Source: an uncultured Bacteroides sp. (lineage in GTDB: Bacteria; Bacillota; Clostridia; Lachnospirales; Lachnospiraceae). From it: a stretch of 39,207 nt of DNA. The stretch covers positions 1 through 39,207 of the forward strand of contig CAMBEF010000003.1 of assembly GCA_945865495.1 (NCBI GenBank), read 5' to 3'. The position numbers and the translations under genes were made by a program. This document shows positions 34,955 through 39,207 of the stretch, in pieces; position 1 is the first letter of the stretch; every line of letters begins with the position of its first letter. The notes under the pieces are model-generated. The model saw nothing but the letters and a program-made list of their open reading frames with translations, searched no databases and was not told where the DNA came from.

Positions 34955-35103
34955 GGGGGAAAGGTATAATTTTTGTACCGTATAAAAGCGCCGGCACTTA
35001 ATGAGGACGCCCGGCATGTGCGTGCACATGCCGGGCGTGCGAATTTAGTACCGCTGTGCTTTTATCCGAGCGCAAGCGTGTACAAAAATTATACCTTTCC
35101 CCC
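34955..35103. mobile_element. 149-bp MITE-like palindromic element
   Basis: Perfect 24-base inverted repeats lie at 34955-34978 and 35080-35103. Inside them, ataaaagc (34982-34989) pairs with gcttttat (35058-35065), and a perfect 15-base inverted repeat around a 2-base loop sits in the centre (35007-35021 and 35024-35038). No coding frame is present. Its GC-rich core differs from the neighbouring genes. The right arm supplies the last codons and TAA stop of the GT2 gene at 35089-35841. I see no clear target duplication. Its relation to any transposase family cannot be told from this window. Confidence 0.7.
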
Positions 35104-35841
35104 ATCATCATAATAGTGAAGCACATTCGCCCTTTTCCATATGGCAAGGGTATCCCTGAATGCTTTCCACACATCATCAAATTTTATTCTTCTGCAGTTA
35201 CGTTCGCGCACATACACGACCTTAACCGGCATTTCTTCTATTCTTCCTCCCCGCCTGCTTACGGCAACGAGAAGCTCTATATCATACGCAAAGCCCGATG
35301 TCCTGACAAGATGTGCCACCGGCTTTACAGCCTTCGCACGAAAAAGCTTGAGTCCCGTCTGCGTGTCTCTTATCTTCAGATGAAACAGGATCCTCAGCAT
35401 CATATAATATCCAACACTCATTATCTTTCTTCTGAGCGGATATACAAGCTGTGAATCTTTATGAAGTTTGCAGCCTATGACTGCATCGCAGCCCGTCTCT
35501 GTCATTTTATCATAGTAACCCTCAAGCTGTGACGGATTGAGTTCAAGATCTGCATCAAGAAAAGCTATATACTCGCCGGTTGCCTCTGCTATACCTGCAA
35601 GTATGGCACTCCCCTTACCATGATTTGTCTCAGAGGATACCATAACAATCCTGTCATCATGTGCTTTTGCACGTTCTATCTCCTGACGGGTATTGTCACG
35701 GCTCCCGTCATTAACCACAACGATCTCATAATCAGGCGCAAATGGGGCAATAATCTTTTCTGTCTCCAATATATTGTTATATATCCGTTCGCCTTCATTG
35801 TAAGCCGGCATAACCACGGACAATTTTCCATCAAACTTCAT
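35089..35841 (-). CDS. DPM1-like GT2 glycosyltransferase without membrane helices
   Basis: The 250-residue protein starts MKFDGKLSVVMPAYNEGERI and has VVVNDGSRDNTRQEI, NHGKGSAILAGI, AFLDADLELNP (DxD) and TQTGLKLFRAKA, the pattern of soluble dolichyl/polyprenyl-phosphate sugar synthases. It likely makes an undecaprenyl-phosphate sugar. The start at 35841 has GGAGG 5 bases upstream; an ATG at 35886 lies inside the previous gene. Its last residues (GGKV and the stop) are encoded by the arm of a palindromic element, so the original C-terminus may have been replaced. The two GT-C-like genes just upstream are plausible users of its product. Confidence 0.85.
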   Translation of the reverse strand: MKFDGKLSVVMPAYNEGERIYNNILETEKIIAPFAPDYEIVVVNDGSRDNTRQEIERAKAHDDRIVMVSSETNHGKGSAILAGIAEATGEYIAFLDADLELNPSQLEGYYDKMTETGCDAVIGCKLHKDSQLVYPLRRKIMSVGYYMMLRILFHLKIRDTQTGLKLFRAKAVKPVAHLVRTSGFAYDIELLVAVSRRGGRIEEMPVKVVYVRERNCRRIKFDDVWKAFRDTLAIWKRANVLHYYDDGGKV

Positions 35842-35864
35842 TGCCCCCTCCGAATGAATATTTC

Positions 35865-37931
35865 TTATTCTATCGTATAACTGCATCGATATACATTAAC
35901 AAGCTGCTTTTCAACACTGAACTTAGTCGGAAACGGATTAATTCCTGACTTTTTGACTGAATTCTGAGTCTCGGACTCATCATAACATATGTCATTTACA
36001 TTAGAATAAATATTATCTATGCCATAATCTTTGAACAGAAACCAGTCGGTTGTTGTTATGTAGTATACCCTGTCATGGTCCTGCTCAAGCCTGCCTATCT
36101 GCTCTTTTAAGTTGTCTGTAATAGGGTACACATCCGCATTTGTCATTATTTTGACCGGAAATTTGAGTGTTGATGCAAGTGCCGAGTCTATAATTACCGC
36201 ATCCCCCTCAGAGAACTTAGTCGAAAGATCATCAACTATATCCCAGCTCATATTAGTTATGTCTTTCTGTGTCGCAAGTGCTATATTATTAGGCAGCATA
36301 AGCACTGCATATATCCCGGCAACAGCCAGAGTTATCACGAATTTTTTTGCACCGGCTTTTGAATCTATCCTGCTTATCCTTAACATCGTAAGAATTATTA
36401 TAACCGGCAGATAAGGAACTATATACCGGGCATAGTAGTAATAATATGCAATACTTGGCTTAAATACGCACGAATACATAATTACCATATACACAAACAT
36501 TATCGTAAGCAGCAGATGATCTTTATGTGCCGTAATGAACTGTGGTCTGTATATAAATGCCGCAAACAGGAATATCACCGGAACAATTCCTGAGCTTATC
36601 ACATATGCATAAAATGTCGAATAGCTGAACCTCATTTTTGTGTGCATAAATGTAATAATAAGTGCCGCAATCGATGCCACAAGCAGTATTCTCACCACAA
36701 GCCTCATGTGCTTTCTTATACCGCGCGTGAAGAATTCCCTGAACTTCTCCTGCTTTTCCATAGGCACATATAAAAGCGCAAATGCAAGCGCCATACATAC
36801 AACTACTACAGCCGTTACAACTGCTGCAAGATTACCTGCATTTATTCCGAGTATAAATATTTTCTTATAGTTGCCATATGTGTATACCGACGCGCATGCC
36901 CGCATCATATAAAACCCTGCAAGATATCCCGCAAGTGCGCCCACATTAGCCCACATATACTGCTTATCCCTTGTCATGTAGTAAAGTGTAAAATACGCAA
37001 TTACTATCATAGGCATAATCGTGTATATCGTAGCATGGAAAAACGCGAATCCAACAATCGGAACAAATGACATGCATGCATACTGGGGATATTTCCTGTC
37101 GACCATAAGATACAGATACAGCATTATAAGCACAAATATAAATATCTCTGTAAGCGTCGCCTTGGCTGTCCACAGAACAATCGGTGAACATCCGAATATA
37201 ATCAGCCCTGCAAGACGTAACTTTTTGTTAATTCTCAGATTACGCATTACGTAATACATAAGAAACAATCCCATAAACATAAGAACCGTCTGGAGATCTG
37301 CCATATTTGCATATCCAAACAGACTTCCGTACAGCGCAAGCATCGCTGAATATGTAGGTATGCCGTGCAGTACCCCCGTCAGCTTATCAGGAAAATCATC
37401 CTTGTCAAGCACAGGCACTTTTGGGTCATATCCGTAAAAGCCTACAAGAGAGTGGACCGCTTCATACTCATATGATTCTATATCTGTCTTTTCTTCCAGC
37501 CTGCCATACTCATCAAATGAATATATGTTGCTGTTTTCATCATATATCAGTGCAAGTGCTTTCACCTGATACACGCCCTGATCCTGGCCCATTCCAAAAT
37601 ATCCGAACTTCGAGTGCATTACTATCAGCATAAGCACAAATACTGCCAGCGGTATCATACTCTCTTTATAGTGAAATACTGCTGTCGGCCGTCTCTTTAT
37701 CACTGCAGTAACGAGGGTCATGAATACTATTCCCGCAACAAGCGTTATCTTAAGAGCCGCATGTATTCCAAACTTATCCATCCAGAATAATATTCCGGAA
37801 GCAAGAACATATGCGCAGAAAAATCCCGTAAGCCCCATAACAAAAAGCTCAACAATATCACGCTTATAATATGCAATTGAGAAGGCTGCCATCATTACGG
37901 CTATTCCCGCAATTACGAGTACTGCTGTCAT
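35865..37931 (-). CDS. Large GT-C-like membrane protein
   Basis: The 688-residue protein has about 13 membrane helices. After three to four helices a long outer loop begins GYFGMGQDQGVYQVKAL, an acidic first-loop motif of GT-C type, and includes many acidic residues to about 185. Further helices follow, then a soluble domain of about 130 residues: WDIVDDLSTKFSEGDAVIIDSAL, PVKIMTNADVYPIT and RVYYITTTDWF. The same domain recurs in the next gene upstream (QWKDINSYAEQIEPDDSIAIQ, PIQIMTG, TYYLTTEV), so the two are paralogues. It begins 3 bases after the stop of that gene with a distant GGAG, suggesting coupling. Its job is probably sugar transfer outside the membrane; the family was not named. Confidence 0.7.
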   Translation of the reverse strand: MTAVLVIAGIAVMMAAFSIAYYKRDIVELFVMGLTGFFCAYVLASGILFWMDKFGIHAALKITLVAGIVFMTLVTAVIKRRPTAVFHYKESMIPLAVFVLMLIVMHSKFGYFGMGQDQGVYQVKALALIYDENSNIYSFDEYGRLEEKTDIESYEYEAVHSLVGFYGYDPKVPVLDKDDFPDKLTGVLHGIPTYSAMLALYGSLFGYANMADLQTVLMFMGLFLMYYVMRNLRINKKLRLAGLIIFGCSPIVLWTAKATLTEIFIFVLIMLYLYLMVDRKYPQYACMSFVPIVGFAFFHATIYTIMPMIVIAYFTLYYMTRDKQYMWANVGALAGYLAGFYMMRACASVYTYGNYKKIFILGINAGNLAAVVTAVVVVCMALAFALLYVPMEKQEKFREFFTRGIRKHMRLVVRILLVASIAALIITFMHTKMRFSYSTFYAYVISSGIVPVIFLFAAFIYRPQFITAHKDHLLLTIMFVYMVIMYSCVFKPSIAYYYYYARYIVPYLPVIIILTMLRISRIDSKAGAKKFVITLAVAGIYAVLMLPNNIALATQKDITNMSWDIVDDLSTKFSEGDAVIIDSALASTLKFPVKIMTNADVYPITDNLKEQIGRLEQDHDRVYYITTTDWFLFKDYGIDNIYSNVNDICYDESETQNSVKKSGINPFPTKFSVEKQLVNVYRCSYTIE

Positions 37932-37934
37932 AAT

Positions 37935-39207
37935 CTAATATTCTGCTCCATTCTGAGTATTTTCTGATTGTTCTGATTCCGAACTGTCTGTATCATCAGT
38001 GTAATCTGCACCTTCATCCGCTTCATCCACCGTTTCTTCATCTTCCACACTTTCCTGCATCTCATCTTCATTAATAAGCGGCGGTGCATCATCACCAAGT
38101 GTCAGGAACTGTATATAATGAAACGGAAATCCCATCGTACGCGTATCCTTATCTCCGTATATAAGCGGACTCCACATAGCACCGCTATGGAAATATATTA
38201 CATTATATCCGTCTATCATATATGACCAGTTGAGTCTGAAATCAATATACGCTCCGTTATTATCAGCATCTATCTTTGCCTTACCTACATAATACCAGTT
38301 TTCCCTGAACTCAATGTCTATATATTCAAGGTTAATCTCGTCCAGCTTAATCTTACTGCCAAGATACAGCCTTACGGTATCATATTTCCGGTATGGTATG
38401 TCGCACTGAATAAATGCATTCTGATCCTTTGTCCACGCCATTCCCGAAAGGTCTGTATCATAAAAGCCCTGTGTAACGCTGTCTGCAACACTGTATATTC
38501 CCCTGTCGGTAAGATATTCAAACGTCTCATAAAGGTACGCTGAATCTTTGTGTGCCACTATTCTCACTCTCTCAAATGAAGGGTCTTTCACTTCTGTTGT
38601 CAGATAATATGTATTCTTGCCGGTATTGCCGAGTTTAGTCATCGAATCCTCATATTCAAGGCCGCCAAAGCATGTGCTCACACCTGTCATAATCTGAATA
38701 GGATATCTGTATGTCTCATACATTGAGCGCTGGATTGCAATGGAATCATCCGGCTCTATCTGCTCTGCATAGCTGTTTATATCTTTCCACTGTGCGACAC
38801 ACTCTTTGGAATCCATATTTTTAACGAGTACAGCTGCAGATACCGAAGTGATAACCACCACTGCCAGATTGATTGCGGCATATGTAAGGACATTCCTGCG
38901 TCCGGAAGTCTCACTCACACCAAATGCAATTGCAATTCTTTCCGCCAGTACGAATATAAATGATGCCGCTCCTGCAATTGCAGCCGGAAGCACAAGCATC
39001 ATACTTTGCACGCCGAACAGCCTGCCAAACAGGGCCATAAGCGCAGTCAGCCATGGAAGCTGCTTGACAGCCACAAGCGCAGTGTCACTCTCATATATAT
39101 ACTTAAGAGCCCATGTCTGGCTTCTTCCGAGTGTTCTGTAAAGAGCATACACATTGCAGTCTATTCTGCTTCCTGCAAGTATCATAACTGCCGCACACAG
39201 GACAATA
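37935..39207 (-). CDS. GT-C-like membrane protein, N-terminus beyond the window
   Basis: The frame stays open past an ATG at 39185 to the right edge, and the codons before that ATG encode IVLCAAV, part of a membrane helix, so the true start lies outside. The visible 424 residues contain three to four helices, then a soluble domain related to that of the gene downstream, and a beta-rich segment (YDTVRLYLGSKI, YIDFRLNWSYMIDGYNVIYF) that could bind glycan. The last 50 residues are acidic and low in complexity (many Glu, Asp, Ser, Thr), unusual for this family. It ends 3 bases before the next gene. A membrane glycosyltransferase acting outside is the best guess. Confidence 0.65.
   Translation of the reverse strand, partial: IVLCAAVMILAGSRIDCNVYALYRTLGRSQTWALKYIYESDTALVAVKQLPWLTALMALFGRLFGVQSMMLVLPAAIAGAASFIFVLAERIAIAFGVSETSGRRNVLTYAAINLAVVVITSVSAAVLVKNMDSKECVAQWKDINSYAEQIEPDDSIAIQRSMYETYRYPIQIMTGVSTCFGGLEYEDSMTKLGNTGKNTYYLTTEVKDPSFERVRIVAHKDSAYLYETFEYLTDRGIYSVADSVTQGFYDTDLSGMAWTKDQNAFIQCDIPYRKYDTVRLYLGSKIKLDEINLEYIDIEFRENWYYVGKAKIDADNNGAYIDFRLNWSYMIDGYNVIYFHSGAMWSPLIYGDKDTRTMGFPFHYIQFLTLGDDAPPLINEDEMQESVEDEETVDEADEGADYTDDTDSSESEQSENTQNGAEY

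Noticed and set aside
34955..35103. Palindromic element as a CRISPR repeat or attachment site
   Set aside because: It is a single nested inverted repeat with no spacer array and no integrase gene nearby.

Overview
The window is one dense block of cell-surface polysaccharide genes, all on the minus strand, so transcription runs from high to low coordinates. About 30 genes are packed tightly, with many stop/start overlaps of the TGATG or ATGA type. Gene content, moderate-to-low GC, strong GGAG-type ribosome binding sites and close resemblance to glycan-cluster proteins of Clostridia suggest a Gram-positive anaerobe, most likely a Lachnospiraceae member. The taxon is inferred from general resemblance, not from a marker gene. 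No rRNA, tRNA, CRISPR array, transposase or integrase was seen, and no stretch above 300 bases lacks a gene.

Region by region, in transcription order. (1) 39207-35865: two related polytopic membrane proteins of GT-C type, the first cut by the window edge. (2) 35841-34447: a dolichyl-phosphate-mannose-synthase-like GT2, a 149-bp palindromic MITE-like element, and a Nudix hydrolase. (3) 34410-28452: a probable promoter, a polyprenyl-phosphate-sugar-synthase-like GT2, three further glycosyltransferases, and a Wzm/Wzt ABC exporter whose ATPase carries a C-terminal carbohydrate-binding-type domain. (4) 28388-21399: a WbdD-like methyltransferase/kinase that has lost the front of its methyltransferase, a two-domain GT2, a GtrB-like synthase, the initiating polyprenyl-phosphate sugar phosphotransferase, and a Wzz-like co-polymerase with a degenerate tyrosine-kinase tail. 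(5) 21415-11239: a frameshifted membrane protein, a WecG/TagA glycosyltransferase, an unusual Wzy-polymerase/GT4 fusion, a GtrII-type glucosyltransferase and two more GT-C-like membrane proteins. (6) 11242-1: a GT4 and another glycosyltransferase, GmhA, a glutamine-dependent asparagine-synthase-type amidotransferase, a GT8, a reversed-order HldE-like nucleotidyltransferase/kinase, a TIGR04372-like protein, an SGNH hydrolase and a NodU-type carbamoyltransferase cut by the left edge.

Inferred pathway: the phosphotransferase loads a first sugar-phosphate on undecaprenyl phosphate, the WecG/TagA enzyme adds a second sugar, and cytoplasmic GT2/GT4 enzymes extend the chain. The WbdD-like protein may cap it and the Wzm/Wzt pair exports it. 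A Wzy-like polymerase and Wzz-like protein are also present, so two assembly logics are mixed. Three lipid-phosphate-sugar-synthase-like GT2 enzymes could feed the six GT-C-like proteins that decorate glycan outside the membrane. GmhA and the HldE-like protein point to a nucleotide-activated heptose. AsnB, the carbamoyltransferase and the SGNH hydrolase look like a substituent-adding tail of the operon.

The most notable observations are the Wzy-GT4 fusion with an internal ribosome binding site, the truncated WbdD-like cap protein beside a Wzt with a binding domain, the co-polymerase with a dead kinase tail, a frameshift explained by a 7-base duplication, the MITE-like element that supplies a stop codon, and a short repeat inserted at a gene junction between 14-base direct repeats.
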